DNA of 64,000 nucleotides. Origin: Brettanomyces bruxellensis. Taxonomy: Eukaryota > Ascomycota > Pichiomycetes > Pichiales > Pichiaceae. Shown here piece after piece: positions 11,244 to 20,996 of the stretch. Each line of letters starts with the position of its first letter. Positions within the stretch are counted from its first letter, which is position 1. The stretch covers positions 620,001 through 684,000 of the forward strand of contig NC_054687.1 of the NCBI RefSeq assembly GCF_011074885.1. Direction: 5' to 3'. Below the pieces are notes generated by a model. That model saw nothing but the letters and a program-made list of their open reading frames with translations, did not search any database and had not been told where the DNA came from. A program made the position numbers and the translations under genes.

Positions 11244-11485
11244 ACTGCTGCTTGATTGTTTGTCTAAACATTATGGTAATGTTATGAAATATTAATTTTC
11301 TGTAGGGATTTAATTTTTTTTTGTGTAAGAAAAAAAAAGTCAAATATCAATTTTAAGTATCCATTCTAGGAAAAAACATTTTACGTATAAGAAGATCCCT
11401 TTTTCCAATATTCAAAGTCAGAATAACTATTATCACAATGATTTATACAAAACTATGAAAATACATTATATTAAAAATAAAAATG

Positions 11486-12769
11486 TCAGCAATATTTGCC
11501 CTCCCAGTCGGATAACTGCTTAGTCAAGGAATTGAGACGTACAACAGAATCGTTGTAGCAACCTATTAACTTTTTCTGAAGCGCAAGGTTTTCGGGCTTC
11601 CGAAGTTCACCGGAAGGATCCTGTTTCTGCATTTCAATCATGCTATTCTTGGTATCCTCATCATTTGTAAGTTCCACCTTGATATTAGAAATGAATTCCA
11701 TAATAGAATATATCCGGCGTCTCATCTCTTCAATACTAATTCTCGAATTAGGAATGTTGGCCCTGAATGGTCGATCGTCCTCCAATTTCGACTCCACAGA
11801 ATGCTTGCCACGCTTTGAGCGTTGAGTACGTCTTGCTTTTGAGCCGGACCTATATCCAGAATCGCTCTCGGAACCATGACTTCTATAACCATCCATATTT
11901 TTACTGCCCGAAGTTTTCCTGCTTTTGGCAGCCCTGTTTCTGGAATTTCTGACCGTTCTCATTCTGGAAGATCCAGCACTTGATTCGTTTTCAGAAGCAG
12001 AAAGAGAAGGTACATTTTGATCAGTAGAAGAGGACCGAGGCACCTTTCCTTTTGATGGAACATCGACCACATGATTGGAAGATACAGAATTCCGTTTAGA
12101 GCCAGTGGAACTTTCATCACCAGACTTCGGAGAATGCCGTCTAGATGAAGACCGTGTATTTCTAAAGGGAGGAACATTTGTGTTTGGTACATCAACCTTC
12201 TCTGGCTGCACTCCACTCTCTCTAGCACTTTCTTCCAATGCCTTTTTTAGCATTGCTTCATAGTCATAATCACGCACTGAATTGATAGTTGTCCGTTGCT
12301 TTTTGTGTTTGTCAAGAGGCTCCTCCTCAGATGATTCGTTAACTTCAGGTTCGTTTTGAGAAGTTGCTTTCGAGTGTCTCTTTCTAGTATCATATCCATT
12401 GGCATTATACTGGCTTCTTTGTATACCATACTTATCCACAAACAAATAATGAAGATCCGGCCGACACTTCTCACACCAATACTTTTCAGGTGCATTCGAT
12501 TCACCCTTTATTCCAACACAGTATCCATGCTGCCAAACAGAGCATTTGTCACATTGAATAAAGAAGCCAGGATCGACATCGTCAAAATCCGTACCTGAAT
12601 TATCTGGTACCAGGAGTTCGTCACTCCCACAAATACACCTTGTCACTTCATCTGATGTGGACTCCTCTACTTTCTCCGGGAAGTTAGCTTGACCGTCATC
12701 TTCCTCGTATGGTGCATCTTCATCATACCTTAATCTACGACTTTGTGTTCGACTTCTCCGTGATGACAT
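11486..12769 (-). CDS. CTI6: CTI6, PHD-finger subunit of the Rpd3L histone deacetylase complex
   Basis: 427 residues from ATG 12769 (MSSRRSRTQSRR); five upstream in-frame codons have no ATG. A single PHD finger occupies about residues 45-108: CICG, IQCDKCSVWQHGYC, then YWCEKC. This is a complete C4HC3 zinc ligand set with the diagnostic aromatic residue before QH. The rest is basic, Ser-rich and disordered. The C-terminal about 90 residues (SRISIEEMRRRIYSIMEFI onward) form a predicted helical region. Cti6 family members read H3K4 methylation for Rpd3L and link Tup1-Cyc8 to SAGA at iron-regulated genes. It is upstream of the TCO89-like gene on the same strand, as in S. cerevisiae. Confidence 0.9.
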   Translation of the reverse strand: MSSRRSRTQSRRLRYDEDAPYEEDDGQANFPEKVEESTSDEVTRCICGSDELLVPDNSGTDFDDVDPGFFIQCDKCSVWQHGYCVGIKGESNAPEKYWCEKCRPDLHYLFVDKYGIQRSQYNANGYDTRKRHSKATSQNEPEVNESSEEEPLDKHKKQRTTINSVRDYDYEAMLKKALEESARESGVQPEKVDVPNTNVPPFRNTRSSSRRHSPKSGDESSTGSKRNSVSSNHVVDVPSKGKVPRSSSTDQNVPSLSASENESSAGSSRMRTVRNSRNRAAKSRKTSGSKNMDGYRSHGSESDSGYRSGSKARRTQRSKRGKHSVESKLEDDRPFRANIPNSRISIEEMRRRIYSIMEFISNIKVELTNDEDTKNSMIEMQKQDPSGELRKPENLALQKKLIGCYNDSVVRLNSLTKQLSDWEGKYC

Positions 12770-12964
12770 CTTTTTTCCCCTCAATGTATACCCGCAAAGA
12801 TACTATTCACACGAACTGACTGTAGGGCTATAAATAGCTTATGCATGCAAAAGATGTCAAATGCAAAAAGAAAAAGAACTATAACTAATGAATAAAAGAA
12901 TGAGTAACTTGTTATGAACTGCCAATCATGTTACTCCCTCATTCTGATTCTGTTTGCTTATCTA

Positions 12965-12990
12965 TTTTTTTTTTTTTTTTTTTTTTTTTT
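12965..12990. repeat. T26 homopolymer
   Basis: Twenty-six consecutive T. In yeast promoters such tracts disfavour nucleosomes. The length is also prone to sequencing error. Confidence 0.9.
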
Positions 12991-13086
12991 AATAATGCTA
13001 TGACGGTCTTTACTATTCCATTGCAAACATCTTCTTCCTTCTGTTTATTGTTTCCACCGGACAAAAAGTAGGCTCGATGATCGGAG

Positions 13087-13104
13087 AAAAAAAAAAAAAA
13101 AAAA
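13087..13104. repeat. A18 homopolymer
   Basis: Eighteen consecutive A, about 96 bases from the T26 tract. Together they bracket the centre of the CTI6/ABD1 promoter. Confidence 0.9.
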
Positions 13105-13292
13105 TAATAGCGTCGATCGACCTTAAAATTACCTGAAGAGTTCATATGCCGAGCATGGAAAAAGTACTGCCATACTTTATGCCTTGAATCCGCTACAAAT
13201 TCTCTTTCCACCACTTCAAGCTTTCAAACAAACAGCGTATTTAAATTTCAACTTGTGCAAAATTATCTGAATTGCCTGACAGCCTTAACTCA

Positions 13293-14900
13293 ATGTCAGA
13301 TTTAGTTTCAGATTCAGACGAAAAGAAGAAGCCTCAATCATCATCCAAAGAGGATATCGAGAGATTTTCCGAACCTATATTAACGAAAACGGTAAGACAT
13401 CGCTATAATCCGGTTATCTCTGATGAGGAAGAGGAAGATGTCACAGAGCCAAATGGGTCCTCAGGGAAAAGTGATTCGGTTGGTAAAGGAAAGGAGGGAT
13501 CCACGTTGGAATCATCAAAACAGAAGACAGAGAAGGACAATGCTAATAATACAGATGCTTTGGCCACCGAAAAAAAGAAGAGTACATACAATTATTACAA
13601 CTTGAAGAGCTTCAAGCGAAAGAGGACAAACCCTGAAGAAGACAAGCGGAATATTGAAAAGCCGGAAAAGGTTGGGCCACAATTGGAGCAAGGTGGACAA
13701 CCGGTGATTCCAAAGAAGCCACCAGTTAAAAAAAACTTGATGGCACCGGATGGCTGGGCACATAGGAAAGAATCTAGACCATCGTGGATGCCTGAAGATT
13801 TATACAAAAAAAGATTAGAGTCTGTGGAGGTTCTTGCTTCTCCTGAATCACACAAAGTTCAAAGTTTAAAAGTCGTTCATTCGAAGCTGTCGGCTCGATT
13901 AGAAAGAAAGAATTATAGCCCTTCGGAATCGGCCTTGGGGGGTGCATCTTCTGCTCTTCCTCAAAGACCGGTCACCAGAGTCGAACATCAAAGTATGGTC
14001 CGAAATTTTTACAACGATCAAACATTTAGGTCCAAGAGACAGAAAAGAAATCAATCCAAGATATATAAATTACGGTCATTCAATAACTGCTGCAAATATA
14101 TTTTAATCAACAAATATGCAGTTCGCGGTGGAAATGTCTTAGATCTTGGATGCGGGAAAGGTGGTGATTTGGCCAAGTGGGAAATGGCACAGATAGCGTC
14201 GTATGTGGGTGTTGATATATCGGATCAATCTATCAGGGAAGCCATTCACAGATACAGAGGAGGAAGATACGGATTCAGGGCTATATTTGCAACTGGTGAC
14301 GCTTACAACACACCTCTCCCTGATATTTTGACGAATTTCCAGGATGAAGTAAATTTAGAGTTCGATACGGTCTCGCTTCAGTTTTGCTTTCATTATGCAT
14401 TTATCAATGAGCAAACCGCAAGACATGCCCTCGAAAATATATCAAGGTCATTGAAACTAGGAGGAATGTTCATTGGAACCATGCCATCTTCCGATTTCAT
14501 ACGATGGAAAATTAGAAGATTGGCCCCAGGTGAAAAGAAATGGGGTAACAGCTTATATTCCGTTGAATTTCCTGAAGTACCACCGAAGGATGGAAATTTT
14601 GAGAGCGCTTTCGGGAATTTGTACACATACTATCTAGCGGATGCTGTGGATCACGTTCCTGAGTATGTTGTTCCCTTTGAAAAACTTCGTGCATTATGTG
14701 AAGAGTATAATATGGAGCTTCGTTACAAAAAAAACCTGTTTGAAGTTTTCAATAAGGAAATACCAAAATATTTCCATCGTCTTCCCCATCCCTTGATGCA
14801 ATCATTACGAAGAGAAGACGGCACATATGGAATTTCTGGAGAGGATAGAGACGCCTGTTCATTCTATTTGGCATTTGCGTTTGAAAAAACGAGTTGCTAG
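13293..14900 (+). CDS. ABD1: ABD1, mRNA cap guanine-N7 methyltransferase
   Basis: The first ATG in the frame is at 13293 (MSDLVSDSDEKKK), giving 535 residues; S. cerevisiae Abd1 is 436. The extra length is a charged, disordered N-terminus (about residues 1-230). The catalytic domain starts near residue 233 (RNFYNDQTF...KIYKLRSFNN). The SAM site VLDLGCGKGGDLAKW is at about residue 281, followed by YVGVDIS. Next come LQFCFHYAF and GGMFIGTMPSSDFIRWKI, which are conserved cap-methyltransferase blocks. The YNMEL and FYLAFAFEK segments close the fold. The enzyme methylates GpppN caps on nascent Pol II transcripts in the nucleus. Identification rests on the complete set of family motifs. Confidence 0.96.
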   Translation: MSDLVSDSDEKKKPQSSSKEDIERFSEPILTKTVRHRYNPVISDEEEEDVTEPNGSSGKSDSVGKGKEGSTLESSKQKTEKDNANNTDALATEKKKSTYNYYNLKSFKRKRTNPEEDKRNIEKPEKVGPQLEQGGQPVIPKKPPVKKNLMAPDGWAHRKESRPSWMPEDLYKKRLESVEVLASPESHKVQSLKVVHSKLSARLERKNYSPSESALGGASSALPQRPVTRVEHQSMVRNFYNDQTFRSKRQKRNQSKIYKLRSFNNCCKYILINKYAVRGGNVLDLGCGKGGDLAKWEMAQIASYVGVDISDQSIREAIHRYRGGRYGFRAIFATGDAYNTPLPDILTNFQDEVNLEFDTVSLQFCFHYAFINEQTARHALENISRSLKLGGMFIGTMPSSDFIRWKIRRLAPGEKKWGNSLYSVEFPEVPPKDGNFESAFGNLYTYYLADAVDHVPEYVVPFEKLRALCEEYNMELRYKKNLFEVFNKEIPKYFHRLPHPLMQSLRREDGTYGISGEDRDACSFYLAFAFEKTSC

Positions 14901-17385
14901 GGGAAATAGAAGAAAATATTTCAGGATAGGCAAAATTATAGTAGTATTCCAAACGTCATAATATTGAGCTTTTATTGAATGAATGGAATTTAACACTCTT
15001 ACATTAAGCGTATTAATAATTGTTCACGTTGTTTATAGTTAGGATCATTATATCAATTTCTTACAAAATCAGATTATGTTTCATATTTTTGATATTTGCT
15101 TAAAGTTTCTCCGCCCACGCTTGTATTCTCACCTGTTCACAGAACACGCCATATAACAAAGTAAGGTTCTTGAATGAATCTCCAGATTATCTTTGCATGA
15201 TGTAGCATGCAGACAGAAGGAGACCCAAAAAAATAAAGCAGTATCTTTCAAAAATTGGAAACAGATACTGCATTTGGACGCATAATTTCAAAATATTGAT
15301 ACAATGCATTTTTGATCTAATAAAATTCTATGCCTGTATCACTCGGACCCCTTCTATCTTAAACTTGATTAACAATTCTTAATTTCTTACCGTACAGAAA
15401 CAATGCAGATTCTAGACTTCGAATAGGCATAGCTGAAATAATAACGAATAATATTCAAAGAAATTTTCTCTTTCAAAGAGTGCATATGTTAGAAAGTTTC
15501 TTTCTTATTTTCTTATTTTTTTTTGTACGAATAACTAATCCGTAGAATTAGGTATGTAAAAAGAAGTGAGCTACTTCCCCAATTGATCGTATCGAGACTC
15601 GTTTTTTACCATATTACTAATATGCAGTTCCTGCATGATGGCGAAATAAATGTAGAGAAGACGTATCACCACGTTGGTAGCATTTAAAAAATAAGCAGTT
15701 AAATTCGACCTTTTTTGGCAATAGAAAACTTCAGAGGCTGAGTTAAATTGGTGGGAAATATTGGTTAACCCAGAGGGATAGACACATGCCAACAAAATGG
15801 TGAAACACTGGAAGGTTTCAATTCATATTTACTCAATTTCAAATATGTTATCCATTTGTATGGCAGTAAAATGCTTAATTCGGAGAACGAGAAATAATAT
15901 CTAGGTACAAGATAAATAACCAGTTGGAATTTTCCATCTTTAGTTGACATCGTAATTTCAAATTATGATTTTCAGGCCTTTGGTAGGTAAAGGTTACATC
16001 TCAAAATTCCAGGAAATTTCAGGAAATTTCATGAGAAATAAACAACATCATATCTGTTGATATGCGTATATAATATTTGGTACGACGTAAGCGCGAATAT
16101 ATTTTTTAACCTAATTGACATGAGAAAGCAACACTGCAGTCCCATCCAAAACGAGGACAAAGTTACAGACAATTCACGTTCTAGTCGTTGTCTCTTAACA
16201 TGGAAAGAGCTCTTTTTTTGAACGAGACCTAGAATAGAGCACGTGAACATTTCGATCGGTATGCTCTTACATTCTTTATCCTAACATTCTTAACCGCCAA
16301 TATCGTAATCGAGATTAGTGGAAAATTTTTTTCATGCTCATCGGAATTTAGCGCGTCTCTAATGGGAATGCCCAAATATGATGTGGCTTCTAAAGTACGA
16401 AGAAAAAAAATAAAATGATTAAACAAGAAAACATAATTATTTAATTATTTGTCGATAGAGGAAAAATGCCTATACTTTGACAATCTAAATGGAAAACAAT
16501 GCAACTATATGATCAGCAATAATCAATACTATTTCCATTATTTGGCCTGAACAAAAAACTTTTGAAATGAAAATCCATGATTCTAACGGCTTTTGTGTTC
16601 ATCAATAAGTCTCGCTAATGTTTCTCATCTGCTTGTCTCTTTTTAGCAGAGAAACAATAACGCGCCTACTAGTATTCTTTCCAACTTTATTTATCTATTA
16701 TTGTCTTGGTTATTATTCCGGTTTGTTTATTACTTTTTTTCAACGTAAATGCAAGCAACTAACTTATTGTTTATTTTTCTTAGCTAAAATCCCTGATTGT
16801 ATTTTTCCAACTTTCAGCGAGTCACCCGATTCCCAACACACGTTTTTTGTTTACTCCAACTGGATAAACCAGATATTTTTGGTTGTTTCCCCTGAATCTT
16901 TCTTTCCGTTAAACGTTCCCACATTTCTTATTTGGGATACGCTTCTCCACTATTGAATAGAACAGTAAAAATACATTAATATTGAGCATATAGATTATTT
17001 AGAGGCTATTGTTAGTGTATGTACATATTTTTTCATGTCATTTTAAACCGTGCTCTTGATTATTTACTTTCCATTCCCATACTTTGCATTTCCCCCTGAT
17101 TTTCGTTTCATCGTTCAAGACTTATTTATCTTTGCTATCCACTATTTTTCATCATTAATATTTCCAACCTTCTTACCAGTAAATCTCTTCGTCTTGCGTT
17201 GGTTATTTTCCTCTTATAGTTTCTCTTTTCATAGTGCAATTGGTCCTTATATGTGCAATTCGGGCACATACTTTAAATTTGCTTCATTCCTTTTACTCCC
17301 ATCCGAATTGACTTCCTTTAGATAGCTATCGTCAATCCCCTCTTCATCTACCTTATACAAACCTTTAGAAAATAACATTTTTGGC
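14901..17385. other. 2.5-kb gene-poor region upstream of the BEM1-like gene
   Basis: Between ABD1 and the BEM1-like gene I recognise no protein or RNA. Several short open frames occur, minus strand at 15571-16426 and plus strand at 16618-17325. Their translations are Phe/Ile/Leu-rich because the DNA is T-rich, and none resembles a known family. A CACGTG sits at 16240-16245. About 16600-17340 is pyrimidine-rich on the plus strand, as in long yeast leaders or promoters. It probably holds the 3' region of ABD1 and a long regulatory region or leader of the downstream gene. Confidence 0.5.
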
Positions 17386-19395
17386 ATGACACTTTTCTTT
17401 CAAGAAAAGAAGAACCATCCCAATTCTCAAAAAGCCATGACACCTTCGCTTTCCATTAAAACAGATATATCTGTTTCCGGCCCCTTCAATGTGCAGAAAA
17501 ACACAATGCTCACTCCCATTGAGAAGCTGACATCTCCAAATATTCAGAAAGAAGAACCATATGTGGCTGCAAATTCATCCGGCCTTGGAACTTTGAATGC
17601 TGAATTGCATAGCGTGCCATCACCTGTTAAAGCAAATCCTTCATATGATATTGGAGGTGAGCAGCCTTCTGTTACCAATGGTCAGCATATGTCCGGGACA
17701 GATTCTCCAGTTCTTGTGTGTATTGCTCCATTCGAAGGCCAGTCAAAAAACGAGTTAACAACACATATGGGAGACACAGTGCGGCTTCTTTCGAAATCAG
17801 TTGTTAAAGGGTGGATTTTTGTCTGCTCCACCTATGAAAAAGGACGTGCAGGCTGGATTCCAAAAGACACAGTCAAAGTTCTTGACTTTGTTCCATCAAA
17901 AAGTCACAACAGTGGAAGTTCCTCCCACTCTTCAACTTCAACCTCAACTACAACTTCGTCATGCTTCAGCTACACGGAGAGTCCATCATCGTCAAAAGAT
18001 ACCATTATGAGCCAACTGAACTATAGGAACCTGATAACTCCATGGTATGAATACCAGCAGCAGCAGAAGCAATTGCAGTTACAGCAGCTTCAAAGGCAGC
18101 AACAGCAAATGCTGCAGCAACAACAACAACAACAACAACAACAATCGCAACGAAGACAGCAGCAGAAATTGCGGAGTGAATATTCAGGTAAAAGGCAAGA
18201 GTTCGATTCATACTCTTCACCTTTACCATCATCAGAATTCTCTCCAGCGCATAATAAGCAGCTAGAAACTCCTCCTGCAACACCCCTTCCATCAAAAAGG
18301 ATTCCACTGCCTTCAAGTGTGCCAATGACATCAACTCCAAAGTTTTCAAATCTTGTTCGGAATAAAACATTTCCAATCGCTCCCACTTCACAGCAAGTGG
18401 GAAAGAAAGCATACCAACCGGATCGCTCATCTTCCCCAATCAGGAAAATGCCAAGAGAACGTCACAGATTCCCGTACTCTAACATTCGCGTTACCTCTGC
18501 ACATTGTACAAGCAATAGATTCTGGTACAGAATAGATGCAGTTTCCCAGAGTAGGCACGTTCATCTCTGTCGTTTTTATCAGGACTTTTACAACTTGCAG
18601 GTTGAGATCATGATGAATCAAGACAAACTAGGAGGCTCGGTGAATGTTCTTCCAAAACTTCCAAATTTGATATCCCCTGCGGACAACATGTCGCAGGATG
18701 GTATGAACGCACGCTGCGTTTTGTTGAACAGATACTTGTGCTCGGTTGTTTCTCTGGTTGATCAATTGCAGAATAATTTCCTATTGGAAATCATACTCTC
18801 TTGGATGAGAACCAGAACAGGAGATTTTGAGCATTCTTCCGATCTAACAGAAACCGAAATTCTGAGATTGCTGTCCCCTAAAGAAGTGAGCGGGAAAAAC
18901 AAGTTTGATTCTGATCCACAACTTTCAGTTCCGGGTTTACCACAACGGCAACAATTCAAGCAAAACCAAATTCCCCGGCCCCTGGCAAATGATACAGCCA
19001 TGTACACCACTCCTCATATGAATGAAGAACTCGATGATGCTCCCACAGCCCCATTATTTTGTAAAGCCTCCCCATCTGCGCTTTCCGGAGGATCTGTTCG
19101 TCACCATAGTTCAAGTGCTTCGATACCAAGCAGCAGAAATAAGGTTCAGGTTAACTTTAAAGTGCTTGATGGGGAAAGTTCCTTCGTACTAAGACTTCCT
19201 AAGGATATTAACGTTCATGATCTAAAGTTGACGGTTGCTGGTCAAATCAACAAATATCTGAGTGATTTCAATCTTAACTATAAAGATGAGAAGCACTCAT
19301 TGTTTAAACCTTTACGCTCGAATGGCGAACTTCTGTCTTCTATTAAAGATGCATTGCGGTTCGGCAGTAATACTATCTTGCTCAAAATAGCATGA
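17386..19395 (+). CDS. BEM1: BEM1-like polarity scaffold (SH3-PX-PB1)
   Basis: 669 residues from ATG 17386 to TGA 19395. An SH3 domain is at about residues 109-168, with NELTTHMGD, GW and GWIPKDTV. This matches the second SH3 of Bem1 (S. cerevisiae has DELTTYVGE at the same place). Ser-rich and polyglutamine stretches follow (about 180-265). A PX domain is at about 362-475 (FYQDFYNLQVEIM, then LPKLPNL), and a PB1 domain is at about 585-669. Bem1 tethers Cdc24, Cla4 and Cdc42-GTP at sites of polarised growth; PB1 binds Cdc24 and PX binds phosphoinositides. The first SH3 domain of Bem1 is absent and nothing upstream resembles it. An upstream exon cannot be excluded, because a TTTAG lies 18 bases before the ATG. 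Confidence 0.85.
   Translation: MTLFFQEKKNHPNSQKAMTPSLSIKTDISVSGPFNVQKNTMLTPIEKLTSPNIQKEEPYVAANSSGLGTLNAELHSVPSPVKANPSYDIGGEQPSVTNGQHMSGTDSPVLVCIAPFEGQSKNELTTHMGDTVRLLSKSVVKGWIFVCSTYEKGRAGWIPKDTVKVLDFVPSKSHNSGSSSHSSTSTSTTTSSCFSYTESPSSSKDTIMSQLNYRNLITPWYEYQQQQKQLQLQQLQRQQQQMLQQQQQQQQQQSQRRQQQKLRSEYSGKRQEFDSYSSPLPSSEFSPAHNKQLETPPATPLPSKRIPLPSSVPMTSTPKFSNLVRNKTFPIAPTSQQVGKKAYQPDRSSSPIRKMPRERHRFPYSNIRVTSAHCTSNRFWYRIDAVSQSRHVHLCRFYQDFYNLQVEIMMNQDKLGGSVNVLPKLPNLISPADNMSQDGMNARCVLLNRYLCSVVSLVDQLQNNFLLEIILSWMRTRTGDFEHSSDLTETEILRLLSPKEVSGKNKFDSDPQLSVPGLPQRQQFKQNQIPRPLANDTAMYTTPHMNEELDDAPTAPLFCKASPSALSGGSVRHHSSSASIPSSRNKVQVNFKVLDGESSFVLRLPKDINVHDLKLTVAGQINKYLSDFNLNYKDEKHSLFKPLRSNGELLSSIKDALRFGSNTILLKIA
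18118..18144 (+). repeat. (CAA)9 glutamine-codon microsatellite inside BEM1
   Basis: Nine consecutive CAA codons sit within a longer CAG/CAA-rich stretch (about 18052-18170), encoding a Gln tract between the SH3 and PX domains. Length variation between strains would be expected. Confidence 0.9.
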
Positions 19396-20036
19396 ATTAG
19401 TACCTATTTCCTTCCTAAAGAAAAGTTATGTCTCATCATAACACTCCACTTCATGGACGTTATCTTTTATTTTCACCCGCAAATTTCGCCATTAAAATTT
19501 ACTTTATTTACTTTTATTCTGCTTTTGAAGGCAATATCTTCTTCCTTTTTGGCACTTTTGCCATTCCTTGCCATGCTTTGTTCTTTTAGTTTGATTTCTT
19601 TTTCAAAACATTCCCATATACCTTTGAAGAAAGAGCCCGCTATTATTTCATGACTATCGGCGGTTTGGTCATGCTCCTGTCTTCTATATCACAATTTGAA
19701 TAAATTAGTTACGCTTTAATTATATGTGTATGATTCAACATTACCTGGTTGCCCTAATGGTTCGAGAGTAAGTAAGTGTGAGGAGTAGCCCCGAAAAAAA
19801 AAAAAAATAATTAAATAAAAAGCTTTTCTATCCAGTGTATGTAACTCTGGGTATGCACTGTTTTCCCATACAAAATAACAGTAATATATAAACTACAAAA
19901 AGCATACATTCATCCATTGCGGTCTTGGGAAATTTAGACTTATATTCACCAACATTAGTGGTTTCTTAATTGAACGATTCTGCAATACTATTGGTACCAT
20001 TTTCAATTAGTTGACATTTTAGACTTCATTTTAGCT
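19396..20036. other. intergenic region between BEM1-like and EMC10-like genes
   Basis: 641 bases, AT-rich, with an A13 run at 19795-19807. It holds the BEM1 3' region and the EMC10 promoter. No RNA gene was recognised. Confidence 0.5.
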
Positions 20037-20663
20037 ATGTTGTCAATAATACTTCTATTATCAACATTACTTGGCGAGGTCTCGGCTTTTAGTTTAACAC
20101 CTGATTCATCATACTTTTTAGTTCTTCAACCCCTACAACGTAATGCAAAAATATCCATCATACCAATTACAAGCTTTTGGTACACGGAAAACGGGTGGAC
20201 GACAAACTCAACTTTTATTACATCCGACTTTGAAACGAAGCGTTATTGCATTTCCCTTTCATGCAATAATCCTGAAAACGTTAGCGTGGAGTGCTTCAAT
20301 TATGCTACAGTTGGCCCAAGAACTAGAGGGGTACTTCAAATTGAACAGAATTCCGCTCTAGGAGTGGAATCAGTGGCTTTTTTGCAAACACCCGGAAACC
20401 CCAAAGATGGAAAAAACAGCCGGAAAAGCGCCCCTATCAAAGTTTTTGTGAAAAGCACCCAAATGCTACCGAATGTGGACTTTTCTAGTGTGAAAAATAT
20501 TGTAAAAGCTGATCAGAAGAGAGAAAAAGCGTACAGCAAAAAGAGTAAAAGCTCGAAGAGTAAGGGTAGTGAGGAGAAAAATGATGACGATGACAAGAAC
20601 TTCATACAAAAATATTGGATGTACATACTAGCGGCCTTAATTTTGTTTGTCGCCCCAAAGTAA
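20037..20663 (+). CDS. EMC10: EMC10-like subunit of the ER membrane protein complex
   Basis: 208 residues. A hydrophobic signal peptide (about 1-18, ending VSA) leads into a lumenal domain. That domain has two cysteine-containing strands (YCISLSC and VECFNYATVGPRTRG) and an ESVAFLQTPG segment. A Lys/Ser linker and an acidic patch (EEKNDDDDKN) follow, then one C-terminal membrane span (YWMYILAALILFVAP). This order matches S. cerevisiae Emc10 (YDR056C, about 205 residues), where a cysteine pair, a proline-containing strand, a Lys-rich linker and a W/F-x-QK-x-W tail anchor occur in the same order. EMC inserts tail-anchored and multi-pass proteins in the ER. The family evolves quickly, so the call rests on architecture and patchy identity. 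Confidence 0.68.
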   Translation: MLSIILLLSTLLGEVSAFSLTPDSSYFLVLQPLQRNAKISIIPITSFWYTENGWTTNSTFITSDFETKRYCISLSCNNPENVSVECFNYATVGPRTRGVLQIEQNSALGVESVAFLQTPGNPKDGKNSRKSAPIKVFVKSTQMLPNVDFSSVKNIVKADQKREKAYSKKSKSSKSKGSEEKNDDDDKNFIQKYWMYILAALILFVAPK

Positions 20664-20996
20664 ATATAATCATTAGAGATTTATATACTTACAGAAGTTT
20701 TTTTGAAATAAATAAGAATGGCTTAATGTTTCCCTGGTATGAACTTATCATACATTGAAATTCGTTCACTTAGTAATTAATTGGTTGAGCGCTTATTGTG
20801 GAAACTCAAAAAAGGATATATAAAAAAAAAGGGAGAAAAAAAGGATTGTGACTTGACAAACTCTATAATAGGAATTATTCATGCTTTTGTCAACCAAACT
20901 CTATACAACCTTCACGCTACACTTGCTTTCTTTACTTCTATTCTTCATTTTTTCGCACAGTCTTCACAACCTTCACCGGCATTCGTTTCTTTTAAA
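20664..20996. other. promoter region of the FRE-like gene
   Basis: 333 bases between EMC10 and the ferric reductase gene. A strong TATA box is listed separately. The open frame runs upstream of the FRE start to about 20781 but has no ATG there. Confidence 0.55.
20817..20824 (+). promoter_or_regulatory. TATA box of the FRE-like gene
   Basis: TATATAAA, 180 bases upstream of the ATG at 20997. TATA-containing promoters in yeast typify regulated genes such as metal-responsive reductases. I saw no clear Aft-type iron site. Confidence 0.45.

Larger units (their letters stand above)
12770..13292. other. divergent promoter between CTI6 and ABD1, with long homopolymers
   Basis: 523 bases shared by two divergent genes. 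It holds a T26 run (12965-12990) and an A18 run (13087-13104), both of the nucleosome-excluding poly(dA:dT) kind. No gene was recognised; minus-strand open frames here read through the homopolymers and look spurious. Confidence 0.6.

Noticed and set aside
15571..16426. Chain of four short minus-strand frames that might be a broken gene
   Set aside because: The translations do not join into any recognisable protein and show no family motif.
16618..17325. Two plus-strand Phe/Leu-rich frames just upstream of BEM1, considered as exons coding a missing SH3
   Set aside because: No SH3 residues (ALYDF, GW or PxxY) are present; the composition follows from T-rich DNA.
18005..18439. 144-residue open frame antisense to BEM1
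   Set aside because: Its Val/Ala-rich repeats are the reverse reading of the CAA/CAG tract; it is a shadow of the sense gene.
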